Assembly: GCF_004331075.1 (NCBI RefSeq)
Contig: NZ_SJNX01000001.1
Span: 1-64,000, forward strand
Direction of reading: 5' to 3'
Source of the DNA: Acinetobacter brisouioides
GTDB taxonomy: Bacteria > Pseudomonadota > Gammaproteobacteria > Pseudomonadales > Moraxellaceae
Length of the DNA stretch: 64,000 bases
In this document: positions 1 through 8,117 of the stretch, piece by piece
Layout of the letters: the number at the start of each line of letters is the position of its first letter
How positions within the stretch are numbered: the first letter of the stretch is position 1
The notes under the pieces: model-generated
What the model was told of the DNA's origin: nothing
What the model saw: only the letters and a program-made list of their open reading frames with translations
Database searches by the model: none
Position numbers and translations under genes: made by a program

Positions 1-368
1 CCGCCTTGACCACCGAAGCCACCCTGACCACCAAAGCCACCGCCTTGACCGCCACCGAAGCCACCTTGACCACCGCCAAAGCCACTCTGACCACCAAAGC
101 CACTACCTTGTTGACCACCACCAAAACCACCTTGACCGCCAGCTACAGGCGCGCCTGCTGGACGAGGGTTACGTGCTGGAACTACTGTTGAAATCGCATG
201 TTTGTAAACCATTTGGCTTACTGTGTTTTTCAATAAAACCACATATTGGTCAAAAGATTCGATATGACCTTGTAATTTAATACCGTTTACTAAAAAGATA
301 GAAACTGGAATGCGCTCTTTACGAAGCGAATTCAAAAAGGGATCTTGTAAAGTTTGACCTTTAGACAT
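1..368 (-). CDS. hfq: RNA chaperone Hfq, C-terminus cut by window edge
   Basis: Hfq is the hexameric Sm-like chaperone that pairs small RNAs with mRNAs. The first 70 or so residues carry the Sm core, beginning [13 protein letters not shown], with the Sm1 segment ([23 protein letters not shown]) and the Sm2 [10 protein letters not shown] signature. After an A/P-rich linker comes a glycine/glutamine/phenylalanine-rich tail (GGFGGQ-type repeats) that still runs at base 1, so at least 50 residues of tail are visible. Such a long tail is typical of Moraxellaceae and absent from E. coli Hfq. The ATG at 368 has a good GGAG ribosome-binding site seven bases upstream. It lies downstream of miaA on the same strand, as in many gammaproteobacteria, but an AT-rich hairpin separates them, so it may also have its own promoter. 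Confidence 0.95.
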   Translation of the reverse strand, partial: MSKGQTLQDPFLNSLRKERIPVSIFLVNGIKLQGHIESFDQYVVLLKNTVSQMVYKHAISTVVPARNPRPAGAPVAGGQGGFGGGQQGSGFGGQSGFGGGQGGFGGGQGGGFGGQGGFGGQG

Positions 369-403
369 GTCGTTACTCCAAAAAAAATAAAAATGTAATC
401 AGC

Positions 404-447
404 GCAAAAACTATCTTTAATTTTTTAAATTTATAAAAAAGATAGTT
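404..447 (-). terminator. Hairpin between miaA and hfq, possible attenuator
   Basis: A 10-base inverted repeat (AACTATCTTT at 409-418, AAAGATAGTT at 438-447) encloses an AT-only loop. Read on the minus strand it ends in a short T run before hfq. It could partly terminate the tsaE-mutL-miaA transcript or stabilise its 3' end. The T run is short, so full termination is doubtful. Confidence 0.45.
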
Positions 448-460
448 CGCAAATTTTGCT

Positions 461-1405
461 TTATCTGTAACAGATACGCAAGTCTTCTTGAGCCTGCTTT
501 AACGTTAAAAAAGTGGTGAATTTGTGATTTTCTCTTAATGAACGTAACCAAGTATATTGACGCTTAGCCAATTGTCTTGTAGCAAATAAAGCCTGCTCAC
601 GCATTATATGCTGATTATTGTGATTTTTGTCACTATTTATCAAGAAATTGAGCGCTTGTCGATATCCAACACAACGCATTGAGGGAATATCTGGATTTAA
701 ATCGTATTTACCAATCAACGACTCAACCTCATTTAAAAATCCAATTTCCCACATATCATTGAGTCTTTGCTCAATTCTCTGATGTAATTCTAACCGATCT
801 GGTAGCAAAGCATAATTATGAAATATGTAACGGTATGCTACATTTTTAGGCTGCTGTGCTTGCAACTGAGTAATTGGAATACCTGTTAAGCGAAAAACTT
901 CTAGAGCACGAATAATACGCTGTTTATCGCTCACCTTAAACTTCATTCCTGCTTCGGGGTCAACTCGGCATAATTCTTCATAGACATCTTCCCAGCCTAA
1001 TTGTTCTGCTTGAGCCATAATTTGGTCTCGAATCTGCTGATCTGCACTTGGAAGTTGATCAGATAATCCTTCAAGCAAAGCTTTGAAGTACAACATCGTA
1101 CCACCAACCAAAATCGGAATTTTACCTTTAGCATGAATTTGATCAATCAGACGAGTAGCATCCTCTACAAACTCTGCTGCTGAATACACTTGCAGCGGTG
1201 TAATAATATCAATTAAATGATGCGGGTATTTTTCCTGCTCTGCTTTGCTTGGCTTGGCTGTACCAATATCCATATCCTGATAAACCAGAGCAGAATCGAC
1301 AGAAATCAGCTCAAAACTCCCTTGCTCATAGAGCTCACATGCCAAAGCGGTTTTACCACTTGCAGTTGGACCCATTAAATTGATGACGGGCAATGTATTT
1401 GGCAT
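461..1405 (-). CDS. miaA: tRNA dimethylallyltransferase MiaA
   Basis: MiaA transfers a dimethylallyl group from DMAPP to N6 of A37 in tRNAs that read codons starting with U, the first step of the ms2i6A modification. The protein has 314 residues, the usual length. It shows a P-loop near residues 11-19 (GPTASGKTA), the [19 protein letters not shown] segment that binds substrate, and the [15 protein letters not shown] block. The ATG at 1405 has a GAGGAG ribosome-binding site that overlaps the end of mutL. The two genes are six bases apart and surely co-transcribed. Family identity is plain. Confidence 0.96.
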   Translation of the reverse strand: MPNTLPVINLMGPTASGKTALACELYEQGSFELISVDSALVYQDMDIGTAKPSKAEQEKYPHHLIDIITPLQVYSAAEFVEDATRLIDQIHAKGKIPILVGGTMLYFKALLEGLSDQLPSADQQIRDQIMAQAEQLGWEDVYEELCRVDPEAGMKFKVSDKQRIIRALEVFRLTGIPITQLQAQQPKNVAYRYIFHNYALLPDRLELHQRIEQRLNDMWEIGFLNEVESLIGKYDLNPDIPSMRCVGYRQALNFLINSDKNHNNQHIMREQALFATRQLAKRQYTWLRSLRENHKFTTFLTLKQAQEDLRICYR

Positions 1406-1411
1406 GTAACT

Positions 1412-3331
1412 CTATTCTCCTCGAGCAAATAATTTATCTAGTTGTGCCAGTGGAAATGCTCGCCATGTCGGGCGCCCATGATTACACTGGCTGGCAAATT
1501 CGGTTTGTTCCATCTGGCGCAGTAGCGCATTCATTTCGGATAAACTCAATTGGCGATGCGCACGTACAGCACCATGACATGCCATACCTGCTAGTAATTG
1601 ATCCCGCTTTTGCAGTAGTCCCTGCACTTCATCATTTGGATCTAAATCGTTGAGTAATTCAGGAATCAATTGTGAGAAGTCTGCTTTATGCAAAATGGCA
1701 GGTACACCACGCACAATTGCCTGCTCATCTCCGTACTGATCTAATTCCAAACCCAAACGCTGCAACTGTGGCTTGAGTTCATCAATTCGCATGGCTTGCA
1801 TACGGCTAATGGAAATGACTTTAGGAATTAAAAGCTGTTGTGATGTCCAAAACTCAGGTTTATCCCATGCTTGTTTCATCTGTTGCAACAAAATTCGTTC
1901 GTGTGCAGCATGCATATCGACAATAATCAAGCCTTGGGTATTTTGCGCCAAGATGTAAATACCATGTAACTGTGCAATGGCAATACCTAAAGGATATTCA
2001 TCCTGTGGATTTGATGGAGAAGTTAAAGCTTCTTCAGTTTGACGCAGCGGCGTTAAATAGGTTTTTAACGCATTATTAGCCTGTGGGCTTGGCTGATAAT
2101 TCGCCATCGTTGAGCGTTGATACTGCACAGGTTCGACTTTTGCTTGATCAAACTCGGTCATCAACTCAGTCGATGGCTGAGGTATTTCAATTTGTGGCTG
2201 TTTAGCGGCATACTCTGCATACTGATGCAGAACGAACTGTTCCTGAATTTTCGGCTGAGCCAATTCTACAGTTGTACTCATCGCTTGCGCTAAATCTGCA
2301 CTTGCCGTTTGAAACCGCGCCAAAGTATCTTTAGCATAATGTCGTACAAATTCATGTACTTCACGTTGATTTAAAAAGCGAATTTCATGTTTGGTTGGAT
2401 GTACATTCACATCGACATTTTCAGGTTCAACTTCTAAAAATAGTAAATATGCTGCATGTTGATGCCCATGCAAAATGCCATCGTATGCCATACGCAGTGC
2501 ATGGGAAATGGTTTTATCTTTAACAATCCGACCATTCACATAAACATATTGCAAATCTGCCTGGGCTCGCGCATCAGATGGATGCCCTAACCAGCCGCTC
2601 AAGCGCATCGAAATACTTTCAGCATCAATCCAGTACGCATTTTCAGTAAAAGAGCGACCTAAAAGCTGTTGCACACGTTGGAAACGCAATTCACCACTAT
2701 CGGCAATCGGTAAATTCAAGCGAATCTGATCATTGTGTTCAAGTACAAAACGAATATCAAAATGCGTGAGTGCCAAACGGCGTACAACTTCTTCAATATG
2801 CCCAAATTCGGTACTCGGCTTTTTTAGAAATTTACGACGTGCGGGAACATTAAAAAATAAATCTTGCACACGAATCTGTGTACCTTGGTTACTAGCAACA
2901 GGTTTCACGTCTTGCACATCAAACGCAGTGCCATTGACTTCAACCTGATAACCAATCCCTGACTGATCTTGGCTACTGGTCAAACTTAAACGCGATACTG
3001 CGGCAATCGATGCCAACGCTTCTCCGCGAAACCCTAAACTAACAATCGCGTGTAAATCATCAGCAGTCTGAATTTTACTGGTAGCATGGCGCATCACTGC
3101 AAGTGGCAGATCTTCAGGGTGGATCCCTGAACCATTATCCATGATTTCAATCAGCGTGCTGCCGCCCTGTGCCACCCGAATAATCAATTCTGTTGCTTGG
3201 GCATCAATTGCATTTTCCAGCAGTTCTTTAACCACAGATGCAGGGCGTTCAATAACCTCTCCTGCGGCAATCTGGTTAGCAAGCGCAGGGTTTAATGTAT
3301 GAATCCGCCGCATGGCATCATCCAACGACAT
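1412..3331 (-). CDS. mutL: DNA mismatch repair protein MutL
   Basis: MutL couples mismatch recognition by MutS to strand incision. The N-terminal half is a GHKL ATPase: ENAIDA, then MDNGSGI, then a FRGEALASI motif near residue 95. A Q/P-rich linker follows, and then the C-terminal dimerisation domain. That domain contains DMHAAHER and CNHGRPTW, which resemble the metal-binding endonuclease motifs of MutL proteins from bacteria without MutH, but the first motif is not perfect. I chose the ATG at 3331 because AGGA sits eight bases upstream; an in-frame ATG at 3340 would give three more residues. The start lies inside the end of tsaE, so the genes are translationally coupled. Product about 639 residues. 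Confidence 0.95.
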   Translation of the reverse strand: MSLDDAMRRIHTLNPALANQIAAGEVIERPASVVKELLENAIDAQATELIIRVAQGGSTLIEIMDNGSGIHPEDLPLAVMRHATSKIQTADDLHAIVSLGFRGEALASIAAVSRLSLTSSQDQSGIGYQVEVNGTAFDVQDVKPVASNQGTQIRVQDLFFNVPARRKFLKKPSTEFGHIEEVVRRLALTHFDIRFVLEHNDQIRLNLPIADSGELRFQRVQQLLGRSFTENAYWIDAESISMRLSGWLGHPSDARAQADLQYVYVNGRIVKDKTISHALRMAYDGILHGHQHAAYLLFLEVEPENVDVNVHPTKHEIRFLNQREVHEFVRHYAKDTLARFQTASADLAQAMSTTVELAQPKIQEQFVLHQYAEYAAKQPQIEIPQPSTELMTEFDQAKVEPVQYQRSTMANYQPSPQANNALKTYLTPLRQTEEALTSPSNPQDEYPLGIAIAQLHGIYILAQNTQGLIIVDMHAAHERILLQQMKQAWDKPEFWTSQQLLIPKVISISRMQAMRIDELKPQLQRLGLELDQYGDEQAIVRGVPAILHKADFSQLIPELLNDLDPNDEVQGLLQKRDQLLAGMACHGAVRAHRQLSLSEMNALLRQMEQTEFASQCNHGRPTWRAFPLAQLDKLFARGE

Positions 3332-3800
3332 TGAAAGCATCCTGAATCTGTAACAATACTTGTGGATCTTGGGCAGTTAAAATTACGCTACGCTGCAATT
3401 CATCATCTTCATTTTTTAAAATTTCGATACTCAGATCGGCATCTGGAATTTCATCACCGCCTTTACTTGGCCACTCAAAAATAAATAATGCGTTTGGTGT
3501 TTCCAGATAGTCACGAATCCCCATCAATTCCAATTCATACGGATCATTAAGACGGTACAAATCAAAATGAAATACCGCATGTTCGGCGATTTGATAAGGC
3601 TCGACAAGCGTATAAGTCGGGCTTTTGACTGCGCCTTTGTGTCCAAGTTTTTGTAAAAAATAACGCGTCAGTGTGGTTTTGCCTGCACCCAAATCACCCA
3701 TTAGATAAATCACGCCTTGTGAGAAATGGTCAGCTAATGCTTGTGCAAGTCGTTGCGTATCCTGTTCAGAGGCTAAAGAAAGTTGCAAGGTATTACTCAT
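3318..3800 (-). CDS. tsaE: tRNA threonylcarbamoyladenosine ATPase TsaE
   Basis: TsaE is the small ATPase that acts with TsaB and TsaD to form t6A37 in ANN-decoding tRNAs. The Walker A motif GDLGAGKTT is near residue 40, followed by KSPTYTLVEPY and HFDLYRL, both hallmarks of the family, and a FIFEWPSKG block. The ATG at 3800 gives 160 residues, the usual size; an upstream TTG at 3818 is less likely. The 3' end overlaps mutL. In E. coli, amiB lies between these two genes; here it is missing. Confidence 0.94.
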   Translation of the reverse strand: MSNTLQLSLASEQDTQRLAQALADHFSQGVIYLMGDLGAGKTTLTRYFLQKLGHKGAVKSPTYTLVEPYQIAEHAVFHFDLYRLNDPYELELMGIRDYLETPNALFIFEWPSKGGDEIPDADLSIEILKNEDDELQRSVILTAQDPQVLLQIQDAFNVVG

Positions 3801-3886
3801 AACGCTGGAAATAGTCAATAATGCTATGCTTATGATAGCATTGCCCCCTATGAAAACCTACCACCTGTTATGTCAGTTGCTGTGCC

Positions 3887-4789
3887 ATGAATAAATCTGA
3901 TTTCACTCCACCCATGATGCATGGTGTTACTGCCAGTAAAGTATTTTTAATGCCACAGACTGAACATGACACAATTTTTGCTTTTCTCTGTGCACATTTT
4001 CCGCATATTCAAGCAACAGAATGGCAACAACGCTTTGATGATGGTTTAGTTTTTGATTTGTCAGGTGAAAAAATCACTCGGCAGACACCTTACCAAAGTA
4101 ATCGACACATTTATTATTATCGTTTTTTAGAAAATGAAATCGTTGTTCCGTTTGAACACCAGATTGTTTTTAAAAATGATGACTTACTGGTGGTTGATAA
4201 GCCACATTTTCTAACCATGACACCTACAGGACAATATGTACAACAAACGCTTTTGGTTCGTCTAAAGCAACAAACTGGCAATGCTGAATTAACTCCAATT
4301 CATCGACTAGATCGCGAAACAGCAGGAATTGTATTATTTTCCAAACGACCTGAAACACGCGGTGTATATCAACAACTGTTTGCAACACGACAAATCGAAA
4401 AAATCTATCATGCGATTGCCCCCTACCGTGCTGAACTCAAGTTTCCCATCAGAACGCGATATCGTATGGAAAAAGGCCAACCTTTTTACACCATGCAAAT
4501 TGTTGAAGGCACAGTCAATAGTGAAACTGATATTGAACTTTTAGAACACAATCAAACCTGGGCGAAATATCGCCTCTACCCAAAAACCGGAAAGCAACAT
4601 CAGTTACGGGTGCACTTAAATGCATTGCAAATTCCAATTCGCAATGACCCATTTTATCCTGTTGTTGCACATAAAGCAGACGATGATTTTTCTCAGCCAC
4701 TTCAGCTTCTTGCTAAAGCACTTCACTTTTATGACCCAATTACCAAGCAAGAATTGAGATTTACATCACAAAATGATTTATTTTTGTAA
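3887..4789 (+). CDS. RluA-family pseudouridine synthase
   Basis: This enzyme isomerises uridine to pseudouridine in rRNA or tRNA; the target site cannot be read from the sequence. The catalytic motif HRLDRETAG lies near residues 140-148, and its second Asp is the nucleophile. It is preceded by the LLVVDKPHFLTMTPTG block and followed by KTGKQHQLRVHL, all typical of the RluA/RluC/RluD group. The N-terminal 90 residues do not look like a standard S4 domain, which fits the shorter RluA-type branch. 300 residues. It is divergent from tsaE, with about 85 bases between the start codons. Confidence 0.88.
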   Translation: MNKSDFTPPMMHGVTASKVFLMPQTEHDTIFAFLCAHFPHIQATEWQQRFDDGLVFDLSGEKITRQTPYQSNRHIYYYRFLENEIVVPFEHQIVFKNDDLLVVDKPHFLTMTPTGQYVQQTLLVRLKQQTGNAELTPIHRLDRETAGIVLFSKRPETRGVYQQLFATRQIEKIYHAIAPYRAELKFPIRTRYRMEKGQPFYTMQIVEGTVNSETDIELLEHNQTWAKYRLYPKTGKQHQLRVHLNALQIPIRNDPFYPVVAHKADDDFSQPLQLLAKALHFYDPITKQELRFTSQNDLFL

Positions 4790-4872
4790 TGACACAACCA
4801 TAACATATGCATTGAATTTCGTTATGATTTGATTAAAATGGATCAATACTTATTTTTGTTCTGGTTTTAGCC

Positions 4873-5172
4873 ATGAGAAAAACAGAAGTCTATCAAGTGC
4901 GTTTAGACTCACAAGAAAAAAAACAGGCTTTTGCAGTATTTAAGCAATTGGGGATTACGCCTGCACAAGCCGTTCGTTTATTTTTCAAACAAGTTGTTCT
5001 CACAAGATCTATTCCTTTTTCGATAGAAAATCAGAATATTGATTTGGATCAACTCCTCAAACTAAAAAAATATCAGCTGACCGCAGCAGCATCTCTTGTC
5101 GAATCAGAAGCCGATCATCAAGATATTTTTGATGAACTCGATGCAATTTTAAAAGAAAACTCTCAGAATTAA
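4873..5172 (+). CDS. RelB/DinJ-family antitoxin-like protein
   Basis: A 99-residue protein with the RelB/DinJ layout: an N-terminal ribbon-helix-helix segment (VYQVRLDSQEKKQAF, then LGITPAQAVRLFFKQVV) for DNA binding and an acidic C-terminal part that would wrap a toxin. DinJ-type antitoxins normally sit directly upstream of a YafQ/RelE toxin. No such ORF follows. The next gene, 84 bases on, encodes a GNAT acetyltransferase that has its own AT-rich promoter-like spacer. It may be an orphan regulator, a relic, or a pair with an unusual partner. The family call is firmer than the toxin-antitoxin role. Confidence 0.75.
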   Translation: MRKTEVYQVRLDSQEKKQAFAVFKQLGITPAQAVRLFFKQVVLTRSIPFSIENQNIDLDQLLKLKKYQLTAAASLVESEADHQDIFDELDAILKENSQN

Positions 5173-5268
5173 CGGTATTACATTTTTCTACAATACGCAT
5201 AATTCTTTGAGTTTTTTTTTGCTATTCTCAAAAAGAATAATAAATCAAATACAGCAATGGAGTATGCC

Positions 5269-5712
5269 ATGATTGTAAGACGTGCAACTGCTGAAGATCT
5301 ACCACAACTCGCGGTGCTATTTGATGAATATCGACAATTTTATGGAGCGTCCTCTCATATTGAAGAATCACTCAATTTTCTAAAACAACGTTTTGACAAT
5401 AAAGAAAGTGTTATTTTTATTCATATTAAAGACGATGTTTTTACCGGATTTATTTTGCTTTATTTAGGTTTTTCTTCTGTGACCTGTTCAACCTACTACA
5501 TTTTAGATGATGTTTATGTCACACCTGCCTATCGACGCCAAGGTTCTGCACAACAACTGATTGATACAGCGATTCACTTTGCTCGCTATGAAAACGCACT
5601 GCGCATTACGCTTGAAACCCAAAAAACCAATCTCATTTCCCATAAACTCTATGAAAAAATGGGTTTTGTGAAAGATCAGGAATTTCAGACCTTTCACTGT
5701 TTTTTAAAGTAA
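5269..5712 (+). CDS. GNAT-family N-acetyltransferase
   Basis: A single GNAT domain of about 148 residues that would transfer an acetyl group from acetyl-CoA to an unknown amine. Motif A is visible as the strand YYILDDVYVTPAYRR followed by RRQGSAQQLI, the R/Q-x-x-G-x-G/A acetyl-CoA loop. Motif B appears as NLISHKLYEKMGF near the C-terminus. The ATG at 5269 is preferred; an upstream start at 5257 would add four residues. Nothing in the sequence identifies the substrate. Its position behind a RelB/DinJ-like gene raises the idea of a GNAT toxin, but the sequence looks like an ordinary RimI/diamine-type enzyme. Confidence 0.85.
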   Translation: MIVRRATAEDLPQLAVLFDEYRQFYGASSHIEESLNFLKQRFDNKESVIFIHIKDDVFTGFILLYLGFSSVTCSTYYILDDVYVTPAYRRQGSAQQLIDTAIHFARYENALRITLETQKTNLISHKLYEKMGFVKDQEFQTFHCFLK

Positions 5713-5713
5713 C

Positions 5714-6427
5714 CTAATCTTGTATACGTGCTGTTGCTAACTCAACCTGCTCAGGTGTGAGATAAATCCATTCACCATGTTTAAGTTCTTCTGGTAATGC
5801 AAATTGCCCTACCCGATGGCGGTGCAATTCAGTGACTTTATTGCCAACTGCTGCCAACATACGCTTGACCTGATGATAAACACCCTGATGAATGGTCATG
5901 CGCAATTCATGCTCAGATGTTTGTTGAAGCTGTGTGGCTTGAAAAATTCCTTTTTCATTGCGTAGTTCAACACCTTGTTCTAATTGCTGGATTTGCTCTG
6001 AGGTAATCGGATCGGCTGTGGTCAGCCAATATTCTTTATCGACATGTTTTTTAGGGTGAGTCAGTGCCTGTAAAAATTTACCATCATCGGTCAGCAAAAT
6101 TAAACCAGTTGTGTCCTGATCCAGTCGCCCAACGGTTTGAATACCACGTTCGCGCAAATATTCTGGAAACAGCTCGAATACGCTAAAATGATATTGTGCT
6201 TGGTGTGAACATTCATAACCTTGCGGTTTATTTAACGCAATATAGACCTGTTCACGGTACAAAGCGTGTTGTTGCCCGACCTGAAATTGCAAGTTTTGGG
6301 GATCAATCTGCATTTTGGGTTGGTCGCACACCTCACCTGCAATCTTAACCATACCTTGTTTAATTAAACTCTGGCATTGCTTACGCGAACCAAAACCTTG
6401 AGATTGCAAAATTTTTTCCAACAACAC
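5714..6427 (-). CDS. rsuA: RsuA-family 16S rRNA pseudouridine synthase
   Basis: RsuA forms pseudouridine 516 in 16S rRNA. At 237 residues it has the expected size. An N-terminal S4 RNA-binding domain (LEKILQSQGFGSRKQCQSLI) precedes the catalytic domain, which contains the GRLDQDTTGLILLTDDG motif with the nucleophilic Asp near residue 103. HPKKHVDKEYW and the C-terminal YHQVKRMLAAVGNKV block are diagnostic for the RsuA/RluB/RluE/RluF branch. RsuA fits best; RluE or RluF cannot be fully excluded. It converges on the GNAT gene with one base between the stops. Confidence 0.85.
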   Translation of the reverse strand: MLLEKILQSQGFGSRKQCQSLIKQGMVKIAGEVCDQPKMQIDPQNLQFQVGQQHALYREQVYIALNKPQGYECSHQAQYHFSVFELFPEYLRERGIQTVGRLDQDTTGLILLTDDGKFLQALTHPKKHVDKEYWLTTADPITSEQIQQLEQGVELRNEKGIFQATQLQQTSEHELRMTIHQGVYHQVKRMLAAVGNKVTELHRHRVGQFALPEELKHGEWIYLTPEQVELATARIQD

Positions 6428-6552
6428 GATATTTTATCTCAATGTTTAAATGTGCAGTATTTTACGCAATTTTTGAGGAATAATCTCGATTTATGAAAAT
6501 TCCGACTATTTCAGTTAGAATACTTGGCATTTGAACTGACTGAGAATTGTGG

Positions 6553-7008
6553 ATGACTTCATCTTTAGATTTAAATTTAATCGCGCTGATTGTCTTACTT
6601 GCCTGCGGTGTTCTTAGTCACAACACGTCTATCACTATTGCCAGTGCTGTACTGATTGCTGTCCGTATCTCCCCACTCGAGCAATATTTCCCATTCTTAC
6701 AAACCCATGCGCTCAGTCTAGGCATCACCATTTTAACCATTGGTGTACTGACTCCCATCGCAAGCGGTAAAATTCCGGGAGAAATGATCTTAAAATCATT
6801 TATGAGTTATAAATCCATCTTAGCCATTGTGATTGGCTTAGTTGTGGCTTGGCTCGGTGGTCGTGGTGTCAAACTCATGAGTAATCAACCCGATGTTGTT
6901 GCAGGATTACTCATCGGAACTGTGGCTGGGGTGGCTTTACTCCGTGGTGTCCCTGTAGGCCCATTGATTGCGGCGGGTATGTTATCTCTACTGATTAACC
7001 ACTCGTAA
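6553..7008 (+). CDS. UPF0756 (DUF441) inner-membrane protein
   Basis: A 151-residue hydrophobic protein with about four membrane helices (roughly residues 6-24, 48-68, 80-102 and 112-145). [20 protein letters not shown], the [18 protein letters not shown] segment and [14 protein letters not shown] mark the UPF0756/YeaL family. No function is established for the family. I prefer the ATG at 6553 over a TTG two codons earlier. It stands alone between rsuA and metR. Confidence 0.85.
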   Translation: MTSSLDLNLIALIVLLACGVLSHNTSITIASAVLIAVRISPLEQYFPFLQTHALSLGITILTIGVLTPIASGKIPGEMILKSFMSYKSILAIVIGLVVAWLGGRGVKLMSNQPDVVAGLLIGTVAGVALLRGVPVGPLIAAGMLSLLINHS

Positions 7009-7069
7009 AATTTTTTAAATGTTATGCTCTCAAAAGAGAGCATAAAGTGAATCCATCGAAATGGATCAT

Positions 7070-7990
7070 TTAAGAAGAATAGTAACTCATTCTTTTTTGA
7101 GAAAATTTATCTAACTGTTTTAAAAATCCTTCAAAATAATTTTTTTCTTTATCTTCTGTACGAAAACCTGCATATAAAGTACGGCGCAAACCTTTTGGAG
7201 AAACGCAGTCTAAACGGCGACTGGTCACCCAGCCTTTCTGTTCGTATTCATTCACCACCCAATCTGGCAATGCGGCAATTCCACGTCCACTTGCCACTAG
7301 TTGAATCAGCATTTGGGTGAGATCGGTAGTACGAATGTTTTTTGGCTGAATGTTGGCAGGAATAAACAAGTGCGACATGATGTCTAAGCGGTGTTTATCA
7401 ACAGGATAAGTAATCAGAGTTTCTTCCGCCAGTTCCTGTACGGTAATGCGACCGACACGCACTAAAGGATGCGTATTTGACAAGACTAGACGCGATTCGT
7501 ATTCAAAAATTGGGAAATATTCAATACCTTTTAGCGCGATTGGATCTGCGGTAATCAGCAAATCAAACTCGCCACTTTGTAGTAATTCATGCGGGTTGGA
7601 TTCAAATGCAGAAGCAAAATCCAGATCTACATCGGGATATTGCTGACGATACTGGTTGAGCAGTGGCATGAGCCAGTCAAAACAACTATGGCACTCCGAT
7701 GAAAAAATAATCCGTCCCGTTTGCCCATGCACAATACGGGTAATATCACTTTGGGTAATCTGAATTTGCGGCAAAATATCATCGGCAAGTTTTAACAGGC
7801 GCTGTCCGACATTGGAAAACTGCACGGGACGACTACGGCGATTGACCACTTCTACGCCATACCACAAGTCTAACTCTTTCAACTGATGCGAAATCGCAGA
7901 AGGTGTCAGGCACAGATCATTGGCAGCAGACACCAACGAACCATGCTCTCTTAAAGCAATTAAAGTTTTTAAATGTCGAATTTCTAACAT
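7070..7990 (-). CDS. metR: LysR-type methionine regulator MetR
   Basis: MetR activates metE in response to homocysteine. The 306 residues show an N-terminal winged helix-turn-helix (LVSAANDLCLTPSAISHQLK) and a LysR effector domain; LEIRHLKTLIALREHGS at the N-terminus and the GRIIFSSECHSCFDWL segment are typical of MetR. It is divergent from metE, the classical arrangement, and a perfect MetR half-site pair lies between the two genes, 16 bases from its own start codon, so self-control is likely. Confidence 0.93.
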   Translation of the reverse strand: MLEIRHLKTLIALREHGSLVSAANDLCLTPSAISHQLKELDLWYGVEVVNRRSRPVQFSNVGQRLLKLADDILPQIQITQSDITRIVHGQTGRIIFSSECHSCFDWLMPLLNQYRQQYPDVDLDFASAFESNPHELLQSGEFDLLITADPIALKGIEYFPIFEYESRLVLSNTHPLVRVGRITVQELAEETLITYPVDKHRLDIMSHLFIPANIQPKNIRTTDLTQMLIQLVASGRGIAALPDWVVNEYEQKGWVTSRRLDCVSPKGLRRTLYAGFRTEDKEKNYFEGFLKQLDKFSQKRMSYYSS

Positions 7991-8005
7991 ACAGCAATCT
8001 TAAAT

Positions 8006-8018
8006 TGAATTTAATTCA
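8006..8018. promoter_or_regulatory. MetR operator, TGAA-N5-TTCA
   Basis: TGAATTTAATTCA matches the known MetR consensus TGAA-N5-TTCA exactly. It lies between the divergent metR and metE genes. Further half-site-like copies, ATGAATTCTA at 8051-8060 and 8081-8090, lie exactly 30 bases apart on the metE side. The binding itself is inferred. Confidence 0.8.
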
Positions 8019-8117
8019 CTATAACATGAAATTAATTAGTTTGCCTCAACATGAATTCTATTCCACTATTATTCCATCAAATGAATTCTACTAATATTTA
8101 GTTTTAGGTAATCTTCC

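Noticed and set aside
1..140. Possible tandem DNA repeat or CRISPR-like array
   Set aside because: The irregular repeats encode the Gly-rich tail of Hfq; there are no fixed repeats with unique spacers.
6..191. Thr/Ala-rich ORF on the plus strand
   Set aside because: It is the antisense shadow of the glycine-rich hfq tail; its TTLTT-type composition follows from the GGN codons on the other strand.
5173..5256. YafQ/RelE toxin ORF after the antitoxin-like gene
   Set aside because: Only 84 AT-rich bases are present before the GNAT gene, too short for a toxin.
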